Assembly (NCBI GenBank): GCA_965230065.1
Contig: OZ245942.1
Location: 620,001-684,000, forward strand
Reading direction: 5' to 3'
DNA: 64,000 nt
Origin: G965230065 sp965230065
Lineage (GTDB): Bacteria > Bacteroidota > Bacteroidia > Cytophagales > Cyclobacteriaceae
Numbering within the stretch: position 1 is the stretch's first letter; each line of letters starts with the position of its first letter. This document shows positions 1 through 8,915 of the stretch, in pieces. Under the pieces are notes generated by a model. It was not told the DNA's origin. It did no database searches and saw only the letters and a program-made list of their open reading frames with translations. Position numbers and translations under genes: made by a program.

Positions 1-1
1 G

Positions 2-598
2 TTGAAAAACCTGGCCGAGCAGATATCAGCCCTGGAGATGGAAAGAAAAATAGACCTGGAAACGTTGATGCGGTATTTGCCCAAAGAGAAAAGCAGCCTG
101 CCGGCCTTGTACAAAAAGCCCCAGGAAGAAAACAGCAGCAGCCAGTTTACCGAAAGGGACATCTTGTACAAAGTGCTTTTTGAGATGAGAAATGATGTGA
201 ACGAACTCAAAAGCCTTGTCTTTCAAATATTACAAAATGAAAACCAGGAAGGCACCCACATCTTACAAAAACACCAGTCGTTTTTCAATGATGTAGACGA
301 AGACATCGTTAAAGAAGAAAGTGGACAGGAAAATGGAAATATTCCACCCGGACGCTATCTGATCAACCCGGGCAATGCAGGCAGAAATGAAAGAAAAACA
401 TTGAAATTAGATGCGATAGAAGATATTGCACATGAAACCGAAGAAGAAGATGATTCCTTATCTTTGGAGAAAAAGGAAAAGGAACTGATTATCAAAGCTT
501 TGCGTAAAAACAACAACAAAAGAAAATACGCAGCGCAAGACCTGGGAATTTCTGAAAGAACACTTTACCGCAAGATCAAACAATATGAAATTGAGTAA
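2..598 (+). CDS. Sigma-54-dependent transcriptional activator, C-terminal part
   Basis: This is the 3' end of a sigma-54 activator whose start lies left of the window. The first residues (KNLAEQISAL) match what follows the GNVREL sensor-II motif of the AAA+ ATPase domain. A long charged linker (about residues 40-150) follows. The last ~42 residues form a Fis-type helix-turn-helix (AAQDLGISERTLYRKIK), which binds upstream activating sequences. The TTG at position 2 is only the first in-window codon of the frame, not a real start. The gene overlaps the next by 14 bases, which suggests co-translation. This gene order with LptE and SecG is typical of Bacteroidota. The signal or targets cannot be read from this fragment. 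Confidence 0.85.
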   Translation: MKNLAEQISALEMERKIDLETLMRYLPKEKSSLPALYKKPQEENSSSQFTERDILYKVLFEMRNDVNELKSLVFQILQNENQEGTHILQKHQSFFNDVDEDIVKEESGQENGNIPPGRYLINPGNAGRNERKTLKLDAIEDIAHETEEEDDSLSLEKKEKELIIKALRKNNNKRKYAAQDLGISERTLYRKIKQYEIE

Positions 599-1121
599 AA
601 CCTATGCGATAATTTTGTGTATGGTGGCACTGGCCTGTACGCAGTGTGGCAGTGTGAAATATTCTTTTACAGGCGCCTCGCTGGGCCCCGAGATAAAAAC
701 TATCTCAATAGATAACTTTTATAATGATGCCGGCGGGGGGCCTCCGAACATGAGCCAGCAGTTTACCGAAGAAATCAAAGATTATTATGCCCGCAATACC
801 AGCCTGGGCGTAGTAAATGCAAATGGCGATTTGCTACTGGATGGAAGCATCGTTAACTACCAGTTTACTCCCGTGGCTCCTCAGGCTTCAGGCACCGACG
901 AACGCTCTGACCAGGCCGGGTTGATGCGGCTTACCATTACTGTAAAAGCATCTTATGTAAATACGTATGACGACACTTTTGATTTCAACAATAAAACATT
1001 TTCATTTTACGAAGACTTTCCGGCAGATCAGGACCCGTCTACCGTAGAAGAACGGCTGATAGACCTTATTTTTGAACAAATTATTTTTGATATTTTTAAT
1101 GCAACCGTAGCCAACTGGTGA
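585..1121 (+). CDS. lptE: LptE-like LPS-assembly lipoprotein
   Basis: A 178-residue predicted outer-membrane lipoprotein. A basic start and hydrophobic stretch end in cysteines at residues 18 and 21 (LACTQCG), either of which could be the lipidated residue. The body, with the early YSFTG segment and FTEEIKDYYARNT, fits the LptE family, which plugs the LptD barrel during lipopolysaccharide export. The ATG lies inside the end of the upstream activator gene. Assignment rests on size, signal, motifs and the conserved Bacteroidota neighbourhood; overall LptE similarity is weak in this phylum. Confidence 0.75.
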   Translation: MKLSKTYAIILCMVALACTQCGSVKYSFTGASLGPEIKTISIDNFYNDAGGGPPNMSQQFTEEIKDYYARNTSLGVVNANGDLLLDGSIVNYQFTPVAPQASGTDERSDQAGLMRLTITVKASYVNTYDDTFDFNNKTFSFYEDFPADQDPSTVEERLIDLIFEQIIFDIFNATVANW

Positions 1122-1248
1122 GAGGCCTGGCACATTCGTAAAGCGTAGCAAACTAGCGATAACCAAAAGTTATTTACGCTTTTCCCTCTGTTCGCAGGTA
1201 TACAGGCACATTTTTTGAAATTGCAGTATAAAATAATTATATAGAAAC

Positions 1249-2427
1249 ATGAGTATCAACAGACAAAAGTTATTGGGTATTCTAGGAAGTCCTAATGAGA
1301 TATCTGATAAAGACCTGGAAGAATTGGAAGAGGCCGTTAGTCAGACCCCTTACTTCCAGTTAGGCCATGCCCTCATTGCCAAGGCCAAATATGACAGGCA
1401 ATCTCCCGATGCCTACGATAGTTTGAGCCATGCTGCCATATATGCGCCCAATCGTGGTATATTAAAGAAAATATTTTATGATAATCTGAGTATTGATCAT
1501 CAGGCAGGCAATACAGAGGATATACAAACAGTGGCCAATGAGCCCGAAGAAGATGTTGCCTCTGCTATTACCCAAGCAGGCGAGGTTGAAGAAAGTGAGC
1601 ATGAAGCAATAACAGCTGTACCTCAAGAAAGTGAAGGTATTCACCCAGAAACAGAAACCATTTCTACGGTTGGCGACCAACTACCGGTAGAAGAAACTGC
1701 CGACATATTCGCCGAAGCTGAAGAAACTAAAGAAGAAGTGGAAGTTAAAAATGAAACCGAAGAAGAAATAAGTGATACAGAAACAGAGGGTAAAGAAACG
1801 CTCATCATAGATGAACCAACGGGGAAAGAAGAAATAAGTATAAAAAATAAAGAGGAAGACGAAGAAGTTTACCGTGAGTTACAAGAAAACCTCAATAGCT
1901 TACGAAAAAACAAAATAAAATTTGACGACGAGGTAGAAGACACTGAAGGGTCGGGTAAAAAAAAAACACTAAATGACCCTGATTTGCCTGAAAATGAGGA
2001 AGCAGACCTGACAACACCTCCTGCTTCCTCAGAAAAACCCTCTCCTACAGAAAATAAAAGCACCAAAAGTAAGCGCGAAAAAGGCAATTCCAGACTGATT
2101 ACCGAGATTTCATTGCTGGAGCCCTTACCCTCTGACCAACCCAAAACAAAGCAACAGACACAGTTTTCTTTGATTGACAAGTTTATCAATACTGAGCCGG
2201 AAATCTCTTTTAGAGACCAGCCCACAGATGATACGCCCCTGTCAGACTTATCAGAAGAAAACACCCTGGTGCTTGATCACTTACTTACCGAAAACTTCGC
2301 TGCCATTATGCTAAAGCAGGGGAAGGTAGACAAAGCCCTTGAAATATACCGTAAATTAATTTGGAAGTTTCCACAGAAAAAGGCGTACTTTGCAAGTAAA
2401 ATTAAAGCACTAAAGGAAAGCGAGTAA
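1249..2427 (+). CDS. Acidic low-complexity protein with C-terminal TPR-like helices
   Basis: A 392-residue protein without signal peptide. Residues 1-85 look helical and TPR-like (TPYFQLGHALIAKAKYD, AAIYAPNRGILKK). Residues ~90-320 are a very acidic Glu/Thr/Ser-rich, probably disordered linker. The last ~55 residues (NFAAIMLKQGKVDKALEIYR) form a tetratricopeptide-type helical pair that usually mediates protein binding. It sits between lptE and secG with only one base before secG, so it is probably co-transcribed with secG. The order is common in Cytophagales, but I know no established function. Confidence 0.75.
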   Translation: MSINRQKLLGILGSPNEISDKDLEELEEAVSQTPYFQLGHALIAKAKYDRQSPDAYDSLSHAAIYAPNRGILKKIFYDNLSIDHQAGNTEDIQTVANEPEEDVASAITQAGEVEESEHEAITAVPQESEGIHPETETISTVGDQLPVEETADIFAEAEETKEEVEVKNETEEEISDTETEGKETLIIDEPTGKEEISIKNKEEDEEVYRELQENLNSLRKNKIKFDDEVEDTEGSGKKKTLNDPDLPENEEADLTTPPASSEKPSPTENKSTKSKREKGNSRLITEISLLEPLPSDQPKTKQQTQFSLIDKFINTEPEISFRDQPTDDTPLSDLSEENTLVLDHLLTENFAAIMLKQGKVDKALEIYRKLIWKFPQKKAYFASKIKALKESE

Positions 2428-2428
2428 G

Positions 2429-2812
2429 ATGTTGACATTTATCATGATTCTGATCATTATCATAGCAGTATTGCTAGTATTGATAATTTTGGCCCAAAAC
2501 CCAAAGGGCGGTGGTTTATCCAGCCAGTTTGGCGGCTCTGGTTCTTCCAGTCAAATGATGGGCGTAAAACGTACCACTGACTTGCTTGAAAAAATCACCT
2601 GGGGGTTTGGTATTACGCTGGTTATACTTACTCTCTCATCCAGTTTCCTCATTGGCACCGCTACTGAATCTGGTGGACTTATTAGCCCCAACATAGAAAG
2701 GGCACAGGAAAGAAATGTATTGCCCAACCTAAATTCACCGGCACCGGGCTCAGCTGATAGCGCTGCCCTTGACATAGAGAGCCTTACAGAAGAAGAAGGT
2801 AACGAAGAGTAG
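2429..2812 (+). CDS. secG: Preprotein translocase subunit SecG
   Basis: A 127-residue inner-membrane protein with two transmembrane helices (about residues 3-25 and 54-75). Between them lies the SecG hallmark segment (AQNPKGGGLSSQFGGSGSS). SecG is the accessory subunit of the SecYEG channel and eases SecA-driven export. The polar tail after helix 2, ending in an acidic cluster, is longer than in E. coli and usual in Bacteroidota. The gene starts one base after the acidic TPR protein gene, which implies translational coupling. Confidence 0.93.
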   Translation: MLTFIMILIIIIAVLLVLIILAQNPKGGGLSSQFGGSGSSSQMMGVKRTTDLLEKITWGFGITLVILTLSSSFLIGTATESGGLISPNIERAQERNVLPNLNSPAPGSADSAALDIESLTEEEGNEE

Positions 2813-2940
2813 TATTCTTTTTTTAGCCATTACATTTAAGCAAAAGTTACTCTTTTATCAAAAATACCATTTTTCTCTCAAAGACTGATACATCACATTA
2901 TTATACGGAACTGCTGTTTTTTCACTAATGTAAAAATATA

Positions 2941-3657
2941 TCAGGCAGCCTCCCCAATATGCTCCATCAACAGCCGCTTTGTAATGGGCAGTAACGTTGT
3001 ACGCACCGGGCATCTTACCTCAGAACGCACCAAATAGGTAGCCGGATTGGGCAACTGCTTGTTACGGGCAATCAGGTCTGCTTTCAGCCTTTCAAAAGTA
3101 TGGCCCACGCCAATCTGCGTGTTCTCAATAAATTCAGTGCTGATGGCCCGGTAATTTTCGTTTCCATGCTTAAACACTTTCATTTGATATTGGTAAACCA
3201 TTGTATCTGTGCTTTCAGGCCCGCTGAGGAAAAGGTAGCCCTCATAAATATACAGCGGAATAATGCCGATAGGCTCAATGGCAACATGCCGCGCAATATT
3301 TTCATAAATTTCTTTTCCTGCTTCCAGGGTATTTTTAAACTGGGGCAAAGAAAAATTGATGATGTCCTCAATTTCCTTCATCAGCTGATCGTCTTTGATA
3401 ATCCGCTCGTAATTAACTTTTAGGTTTTCAAAATCAGCTTTACTGATGCGCTTGGGGAAATTTTCGTACAACAGCGTTTTGTTGTCTTTCAGTGCCTGCA
3501 AGTTGCGGTAATGAAAAACCAGGTCTGACATAAATGGGTACAAAACCTTAACCCCAAAGTTTGCTTTTACTTCCTGTATGTAGGCCAGTAAGATATACTT
3601 TTTATATTCCGAGTCAATCAGCCCTTCGGTGAGCCAGTCTTTATCTAATTTTGTCAT
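2941..3657 (-). CDS. Conserved hypothetical protein, 238 aa
   Basis: A soluble 238-residue protein with no signal or membrane segment, convergent to secG and divergent from groES. The N-terminal half is helical (YKKYILLAYIQEVKANFG, lists of Asn/Lys-rich helices). A central part (EPIGIIPLYIYEGYLFL) looks like beta strands. The C-terminus contains VRSEVRCPVRTTLLP. I do not recognise a named domain or catalytic motif. Intact length, a clean ATG and a free intergenic leader support a real gene; similar-length proteins beside groES in Cytophagales are usually annotated as hypothetical. Confidence 0.7.
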   Translation of the reverse strand: MTKLDKDWLTEGLIDSEYKKYILLAYIQEVKANFGVKVLYPFMSDLVFHYRNLQALKDNKTLLYENFPKRISKADFENLKVNYERIIKDDQLMKEIEDIINFSLPQFKNTLEAGKEIYENIARHVAIEPIGIIPLYIYEGYLFLSGPESTDTMVYQYQMKVFKHGNENYRAISTEFIENTQIGVGHTFERLKADLIARNKQLPNPATYLVRSEVRCPVRTTLLPITKRLLMEHIGEAA

Positions 3658-3824
3658 AGATATTTGTTTGGTTAAATATATAACGGAAAAAACCAGAAAT
3701 TTTGGTGCTTATAAGATAGAAGAAATGAAAAAATGTCAGTATAGAAAAACACTGTCAGTCTTATTATGTAAGTTAATCTGCAATATTGACGTGAAAGTGT
3801 GACAAAAGAGGGTATCTGACAGTG

Positions 3825-3840
3825 TTGGCATAAGAAGTGA
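3825..3840 (+). promoter_or_regulatory. Candidate sigma-54-like promoter for groESL
   Basis: TTGGCATAAGAAGTGA carries the GG doublet of a -24 box, but the second doublet is GA rather than GC at the expected 10-base spacing, so the match is imperfect. It lies ~72 bases before groES and follows TGACA-type half sites at 3800 and 3817 that could bind an activator. No CIRCE operator was seen. Confidence 0.35.
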
Positions 3841-3911
3841 TAGTTTAGTCTGTGGAAGAACTTTTTTTTAACCATTAGTTTAAAGCATTTTAATTTAAAA
3901 TTCAATAAAAA

Positions 3912-4190
3912 ATGTCAAAAGTAAACATCACACCATTGGCAGACAGGGTTCTGGTAGAGCCTGCTGCTGCTGAAGAAAAAACCGCATCTGGAATTATCAT
4001 CCCCGATACTGCCAAAGAAAAACCACAAAAAGGTTCGGTAGTAGCCGTAGGTTCCGGTAAAAAAGATGAGCCGCTTACCGTGAAAGTGGGCGACCAGGTA
4101 TTGTACGGTAAATATGCCGGTACTGAAATCACAGTAGAAGGCAAAGAATACTTAATTATGCGGGAAGCTGACATTTTCGCAATCGTTTAA
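3912..4190 (+). CDS. groES: Co-chaperonin GroES
   Basis: A 92-residue Hsp10. Typical segments are PLADRVLVEPAAAEEKTASG (first strand and start of the mobile loop), GIIIPD, and VLYGKYAGTEI followed by the C-terminal EYLIMREADI. It forms the heptameric lid that closes the GroEL cage for ATP-dependent folding in the cytoplasm. It lies 42 bases upstream of groEL in the usual operon order and has a 250-base leader. Confidence 0.98.
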   Translation: MSKVNITPLADRVLVEPAAAEEKTASGIIIPDTAKEKPQKGSVVAVGSGKKDEPLTVKVGDQVLYGKYAGTEITVEGKEYLIMREADIFAIV

Positions 4191-4232
4191 TTCACCCATG
4201 AAGTAAAATTTAACTTATAAAATTTAAAAGAA

Positions 4233-5873
4233 ATGGCTAAACAAATCTTTTTTAATACCGAAGCGAGAGACCAGGTAAAGAAAGGCGTTGATACGCTGGC
4301 GAATGCTGTAAGGGTAACGCTCGGCCCAAAAGGACGAAACGTAGTAATTGATAAGAAATTTGGTGCTCCTACCGTAACCAAAGACGGTGTAAGCGTTGCC
4401 AAAGAAATTGAACTGAAAGACGCTGTTGAAAACATGGGCGCTCAGTTGGTAAAAGAAGTTGCTTCCAAAACTTCTGACAATGCCGGAGACGGAACCACCA
4501 CGGCTACCGTACTTGCCCAGGCATTGTTTTCTCACGGTATCAAGAACGTAACAGCTGGTGCCAATCCTATGGACCTGAAAAGAGGTATTGACAAAGCAGT
4601 AATTGCTATTGTTGAGCATTTGGCTTCACAATCAAGAACCATCGATAGCTCTAACGAAATTGCTCAGGTTGCTTCTATCTCTGCCAACAACGACGCCGAG
4701 ATTGGTAAAATGATTGCCGATGCAATGGACAAAGTAGGTAAAGACGGTGTAATCACTGTAGAAGAAGCTAAAGGTACCGAAACCGAAGTAAAAACTGTAG
4801 AAGGTATGCAGTTTGACAGAGGTTACCTTTCTCCTTACTTCGTAACTGATACCGAAAGAATGGAAGCTGACCTGGAAGGTGCTTTTATTCTGATCTACGA
4901 CAAGAAAATATCTGCCATGAAAGACCTGCTGCCTGTATTGGAAGCTATCTCTCAAACTGGCAAGCCTTTGTTGATCATTGCCGAAGATATTGAGGGCGAA
5001 GCTTTGGCTACCCTGGTAGTAAACAAAATCAGAGGTTCATTGCGCGTAGCTGCTGTAAAAGCTCCCGGCTTTGGCGACCGCAGAAAAGCCATGTTGGAAG
5101 ACATCGCTATCCTCACTGGCGGTACTGTAATTTCTGAAGAAAGAGGTTACAAACTGGAAAACGCTACGCTTGATTCTTTAGGACAAGCCGAAAAAATTAC
5201 CATCGACAAAGACAACACCACCATCGTAAACGGTGCAGGTGAAAAGTCTGACATCGAGGCCCGCGTAAACCAGATCAAAGCGCAAATTGAAACAACTACT
5301 TCTGACTATGACAAAGAGAAGTTGCAAGAGCGCCTGGCCAAGCTTTCTGGTGGTGTAGCTATCCTGTATGTAGGTGCAGCCACTGAGGTGGAAATGAAAG
5401 AAAAGAAAGACCGCGTAGAAGATGCCCTGCACGCTACCCGCGCTGCCGTAGAAGAAGGCGTAGTTGCCGGTGGTGGTGTAGCCCTTGTAAGAGCTACAGG
5501 AGCATTGGACAAAGTAGAAGTTGAAAATGAAGACCAAGGAACAGGTGTCAACATTGTAAGACTGGCCCTGGAAGCACCGCTGAGAATCATTGCCGAAAAT
5601 GCCGGTAAAGAAGGCTCAGTAGTGGTACAAAAAGTAAGGGAAGGCAAAGACGACTACGGTTACAATGCCCGCACCGATGTATTTGAAAACCTTATCAAAT
5701 CTGGTGTGATTGACCCTACGAAAGTAACCCGCCTTGCGCTGGAAAACGCTGCTTCAATCTCAGCATTACTCCTCACTACCGAGTGTGTGATAGCCGATGA
5801 GCCTGAAGATGACAAAGCGCCTGCCATGCCTGGTGGTGGTGGCATGCCCGGTGGCATGGGCGGCATGATGTAA
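4233..5873 (+). CDS. groEL: Chaperonin GroEL
   Basis: A 546-residue Hsp60, full length for the family. The ATP-binding motif GDGTTTATVLAQ is present near residue 87, with the TLGPKGRNVV segment near the N-terminus and the conserved GGGVALVRA region before the C-terminal equatorial domain. The C-terminal tail is the Gly-Met-rich repeat ending GGMPGGMGGMM that lines the folding chamber. It assembles as a double heptameric ring and works with GroES just upstream. A strong intrinsic terminator follows 30 bases after the stop. Confidence 0.99.
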   Translation: MAKQIFFNTEARDQVKKGVDTLANAVRVTLGPKGRNVVIDKKFGAPTVTKDGVSVAKEIELKDAVENMGAQLVKEVASKTSDNAGDGTTTATVLAQALFSHGIKNVTAGANPMDLKRGIDKAVIAIVEHLASQSRTIDSSNEIAQVASISANNDAEIGKMIADAMDKVGKDGVITVEEAKGTETEVKTVEGMQFDRGYLSPYFVTDTERMEADLEGAFILIYDKKISAMKDLLPVLEAISQTGKPLLIIAEDIEGEALATLVVNKIRGSLRVAAVKAPGFGDRRKAMLEDIAILTGGTVISEERGYKLENATLDSLGQAEKITIDKDNTTIVNGAGEKSDIEARVNQIKAQIETTTSDYDKEKLQERLAKLSGGVAILYVGAATEVEMKEKKDRVEDALHATRAAVEEGVVAGGGVALVRATGALDKVEVENEDQGTGVNIVRLALEAPLRIIAENAGKEGSVVVQKVREGKDDYGYNARTDVFENLIKSGVIDPTKVTRLALENAASISALLLTTECVIADEPEDDKAPAMPGGGGMPGGMGGMM

Positions 5874-5903
5874 GCATCATCTTAGCCAAATTAATTATAT
5901 ATC

Positions 5904-5937
5904 AAAAAGGTATCTGCGTGAGCGGATACCTTTTTTT
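5904..5937 (+). terminator. Intrinsic terminator after groEL
   Basis: AAAAAGGTATC (5904-5914) pairs with GATACC plus T-tract (5925-5935). The stem continues inward to a GTGA tetraloop (5918-5921), and seven T follow the GATACC. The U-rich tail and the position just after groEL make this a classic rho-independent terminator. Confidence 0.93.
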
Positions 5938-6000
5938 GTTTATAGGAGTTGTGTATATTTATTTGTGTAGTGTATTAATGACTTACTGGCAAAATAACCT

Positions 6001-6531
6001 GTGAACTTACAAGAAAAGCTGAATAGAATTGATGAGGAAATAAAAAGTGGGCTAAAACTTAAAGCTGCAGACAGACTTAGAAATTTGATAAACGATTATC
6101 CAAACGAGCTGAGTTTATGGAATAAGCTTGCCGAATTATATTATCAAAGCGGTTTTTTGGATGCAGCAGGTAGATATTGGATATTGTTTGAGCCAACTGA
6201 CGATCGGATAAAGGAAAGTATTGAAGCTTATAAGAAATCAGTCAATAATTCAGGCTATCAAATTTTACAAGAAATTACATTTCGTGGAGAAAAGAAAAAA
6301 CTCCCGGAATACGCTCAAAAAAAGTTAGAGGAATTGGAAGCCGATAGCAAGAAAAAAGCTCAATACGTACCCAGGTTCACAAAAAAATTGAACAAAAAGG
6401 AAAGAAAGGAAAAGGAAACCCCTCAATCATTTAGAGACAAAGTAATTGAAAAACTATTTTTTGGGTGTTTAATTGCAATACCCATTTTGGTGATAATTGG
6501 ACTGATAAGAGTTTTTCAATGGATATTTTAA
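6001..6531 (+). CDS. Hypothetical membrane-anchored TPR-like protein (DUF6584-like)
   Basis: A 176-residue protein with a probable GTG start. Residues 1-75 form TPR-like helices (AADRLRNLINDYPNELSLWNKLAELYY). A following AGRYWILFEP segment recalls the DUF6584 family; that match is from memory. A Lys/Glu-rich linker leads to one C-terminal transmembrane helix (residues ~150-172), so the helices should face the cytoplasm, tail-anchored. Nothing indicates an enzymatic role. A+T content is higher than in the flanking groEL gene. Confidence 0.6.
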   Translation: MNLQEKLNRIDEEIKSGLKLKAADRLRNLINDYPNELSLWNKLAELYYQSGFLDAAGRYWILFEPTDDRIKESIEAYKKSVNNSGYQILQEITFRGEKKKLPEYAQKKLEELEADSKKKAQYVPRFTKKLNKKERKEKETPQSFRDKVIEKLFFGCLIAIPILVIIGLIRVFQWIF

Positions 6532-6723
6532 CAAGGCGGATTCTCTTTAGTCAAATGGAAGTGACTTTTGCGATAAAACTCTACTTGTATTGAAAGTTGG
6601 TTGTGCTCAAAATAATAAGACAAAAAATAACGAATTCCGTATATTGTGGTAAACTAAAGTAAAAGTGATGAATTGCACCTATTCATTTTTTGGTAAACAT
6701 TAATTGCACCATAAACAATAAGC

Positions 6724-7518
6724 ATGAAATGGCTTTCATTATTACTAACTTTTGCACTGCACATGAATGGCTATTCACAAAACCCAAAGCACACTGAAAT
6801 AATAGAATTAAACGGCTTACACACCTATTATGAAGTGTATGGCCATGGTGCCCCCCTCTTTCTTTTGCACGGCTTCACCCAGTCCTCAAAATCATGGGTT
6901 CCGTTTATTACCGAATATAGCAATGAATACGAAATCTATTTGGTGGACTTGATGGGGCATGGTAAATCAAGCCCTTTTACAGAAAATGTATCTATAAGGT
7001 CTGCGGCCACAAACCTGAAAGACTTAATTGAACATTTAGGGCAAGATAACATTAGTGCCATTGGTTATAGTTATGGAGGGGATATACTTTTCCAACTGGC
7101 ACTTATAAAACCAAGTTTGATAAAATCAATGATCATCATTGGTTCATGTGGCACCTGGAATGCTAAAGACTTTCCCGAATTTGTAGAGTATTTATCCTAT
7201 AAAAATGTAGAAAACCTTCCCTGGATGCGTGAACAACAAACCGATGAAGGCCGTATAAAAAACATTCTTGGGCAGTTTCCTAACTACGCAGTAACTGTAA
7301 GTGATAATGAACTCAAAAGTATTGAAACCAGAACCCTCCTGGTAGCGGGCGATAATGACCACGCTACTCCGTTGGCTTGTGTGATTAAGGCAAAAACAAA
7401 TATGCCAAACGCATTTCTGTGGGTTGTGCCAAAAACAGAGCACCGCATTCATCTGGATAAAAATAAAGACCTTTTTGTGAAGACTTCAAAAGACTTTTTC
7501 AGCAATAAAAATTGGTGA
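6724..7518 (+). CDS. Secreted alpha/beta-hydrolase
   Basis: A 264-residue alpha/beta-hydrolase-fold protein. Residues 1-18 form a signal peptide. The oxyanion HG motif (FLLHGFTQSSKSW) is near residue 49 and the nucleophile elbow GYSYGG puts Ser near 116. The acid LLVAGDNDHATP and the histidine KTEHRIH complete a catalytic triad. Substrate cannot be told; the family includes esterases, lipases and epoxide hydrolases. It stands alone with its own ~190-base upstream gap. Confidence 0.85.
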   Translation: MKWLSLLLTFALHMNGYSQNPKHTEIIELNGLHTYYEVYGHGAPLFLLHGFTQSSKSWVPFITEYSNEYEIYLVDLMGHGKSSPFTENVSIRSAATNLKDLIEHLGQDNISAIGYSYGGDILFQLALIKPSLIKSMIIIGSCGTWNAKDFPEFVEYLSYKNVENLPWMREQQTDEGRIKNILGQFPNYAVTVSDNELKSIETRTLLVAGDNDHATPLACVIKAKTNMPNAFLWVVPKTEHRIHLDKNKDLFVKTSKDFFSNKNW

Positions 7519-7585
7519 GAGTGAACTTAATGACCATCTACATTACCTTATTCAAGCAAAATCAACATCCCGCAACTAACCCCAA

Positions 7586-8791
7586 ATGAAAGTAGCAATA
7601 ATAGGCGGGGGCGCCGCCGGATTTTTTGCGGCCCTCTCCTGCAAGGCCCACCACCCAGGTACAGCCGTAGATATTTTGGAAGCAAGTGGCAAAACCCTGT
7701 CTAAAGTAAAAGTTTCCGGTGGAGGCCGCTGCAATGTAACCAATGCCTGCGCATCCAAAGCCGAATTCCTGAAGCAATATCCACGGGGGAGTAAGCAGCT
7801 GAAAAAAACTTTTTCAAAATTTGACCGGGACGATACAGTTACCTGGTTTACCCAACGAGGTGTACAACTAAAAACAGAACCTGATGGCAGGATGTTTCCG
7901 GTTACAGACGATTCACAAACCATCATCAATTGCCTGCGTGGGGAGGCTGACAGCTTAGGAATAAGCTTTTTGCAAAAACAACGTGTGGAAAGTCTGGAAA
8001 ATAAGGATGGTATTTTTCAGTTGCAAATCTATGGTCAAAGCCACACCTACAACCGGGTAATTGTAGCCACAGGCGGAAGCCCCAAACCCAGTGGCTATGA
8101 ATGGTTGCGCAAACTCGGGCACAACATCGTTCCGCCCGTTCCTTCCCTCTTTACCTTTAATGTGCCCGCTGAAAAGAAGTTAAAGGCTTTACTAGGCACG
8201 TCTGTTCCCCTGGCTACCGTAAAAATACAGGGCAGTAAACTCCAGGAAAAAGGAGCGTTGCTGATTACACACTGGGGACTGAGCGGCCCGGCCGTACTGA
8301 AGCTGTCTGCCTGGGGCGCCCGCCACCTTTACGATATAGGCTATGAATTTATGGTATCAGTCAACTGGACACCCCTGGAAAATGAAGAACAGGTAAGGAC
8401 GCAACTGATGCAGGAATGGCAAAATACGGATAAAAAAATCCAGAATGCCAATCCGTTTGACATTTCCAAAAGGCTGTGGGGCTATCAGCTGAGCAGGGTT
8501 GACATAGATCCGGACAAGCGCTGCCATGCACTCAGCAAAAAGGAAAAAAACCGGCTAATCAATGTGCTGTGTAACGATAATTATGCCGTGCAGGGAAAAA
8601 CCACCTTTAAAGAGGAGTTTGTAACCTGCGGGGGCGTAGCACTGGCTGAAGTAGATTTCCATACCATGGCAAGCCGCAAAGTGCCGGGCCTCTACTTTGC
8701 CGGAGAGGTGCTGGACATTGATGGTATCACAGGCGGTTTCAATTTTCAGGCCGCCTGGAGCACCGGTTTCGTTGCCGGACAGTTAGCTTAA
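7586..8791 (+). CDS. BaiN/HI0933-type NAD(P)/FAD-dependent oxidoreductase
   Basis: A 401-residue flavoprotein. The N-terminal dinucleotide-binding fold has GGGAAGFFAA (residues ~7-16). The family signature KVSGGGRCNVTN follows. The C-terminal FAD-contact segment is LYFAGEVLDIDGITGGFNFQ. This family (HI0933, YhiN, BaiN) is mostly uncharacterised; BaiN from gut Clostridium has been linked to bile-acid dehydroxylation. All cofactor motifs are intact. The true substrate here is unknown. Confidence 0.9.
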   Translation: MKVAIIGGGAAGFFAALSCKAHHPGTAVDILEASGKTLSKVKVSGGGRCNVTNACASKAEFLKQYPRGSKQLKKTFSKFDRDDTVTWFTQRGVQLKTEPDGRMFPVTDDSQTIINCLRGEADSLGISFLQKQRVESLENKDGIFQLQIYGQSHTYNRVIVATGGSPKPSGYEWLRKLGHNIVPPVPSLFTFNVPAEKKLKALLGTSVPLATVKIQGSKLQEKGALLITHWGLSGPAVLKLSAWGARHLYDIGYEFMVSVNWTPLENEEQVRTQLMQEWQNTDKKIQNANPFDISKRLWGYQLSRVDIDPDKRCHALSKKEKNRLINVLCNDNYAVQGKTTFKEEFVTCGGVALAEVDFHTMASRKVPGLYFAGEVLDIDGITGGFNFQAAWSTGFVAGQLA

Positions 8792-8800
8792 CATTCTTTA

Positions 8801-8824
8801 CTGAAGAGGAAGTCCTCCTCACAG
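8801..8824. repeat. Short palindrome (CTG..GAGGA..TCCTC..CAG family), copy 1
   Basis: An imperfect palindrome with GAGGA at 8806-8810 facing TCCTC at 8813-8817 and outer CTG/CAG ends. It lies 10 bases after the oxidoreductase stop codon. Related sequences sit after glpF and after apt. No T-tract follows, so it is not a classic terminator. Confidence 0.5.
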
Positions 8825-8869
8825 TTTATACATGAAAAACAAATGTTAAAAAAAACGCAGAAAATTTGC

Positions 8870-8911
8870 GCAGCTAAATGACTGCATATATATTCGCAGT
8901 CAAATAGCTGC
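8870..8911. promoter_or_regulatory. Operator-like inverted repeat upstream of the ArsR gene
   Basis: Two 16-base arms (8870-8885 and 8896-8911) are inverted copies with 14 of 16 matches, separated by 10 bases of AT-rich sequence. The inner halves GACTGC/GCAGTC are perfect. The right arm ends 4 bases before the ATG, so a bound regulator would cover the start site. This fits autoregulation by the ArsR-type protein encoded next. Confidence 0.7.
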
Positions 8912-8915
8912 ATAT

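Noticed and set aside
1140..1182. Terminator between lptE-like and acidic TPR genes
   Set aside because: AAAGCGTA and TACGCTTT face each other but the loop is 27 bases and no T-tract follows strongly, so I did not list it.
3672..3905. 77-residue minus-strand ORF upstream of groES
   Set aside because: Composition is like translated A+T-rich leader DNA; no start signals or domain.
5178..5866. Minus-strand ORFs inside groEL
   Set aside because: They are mirror frames of the strongly biased groEL sequence.
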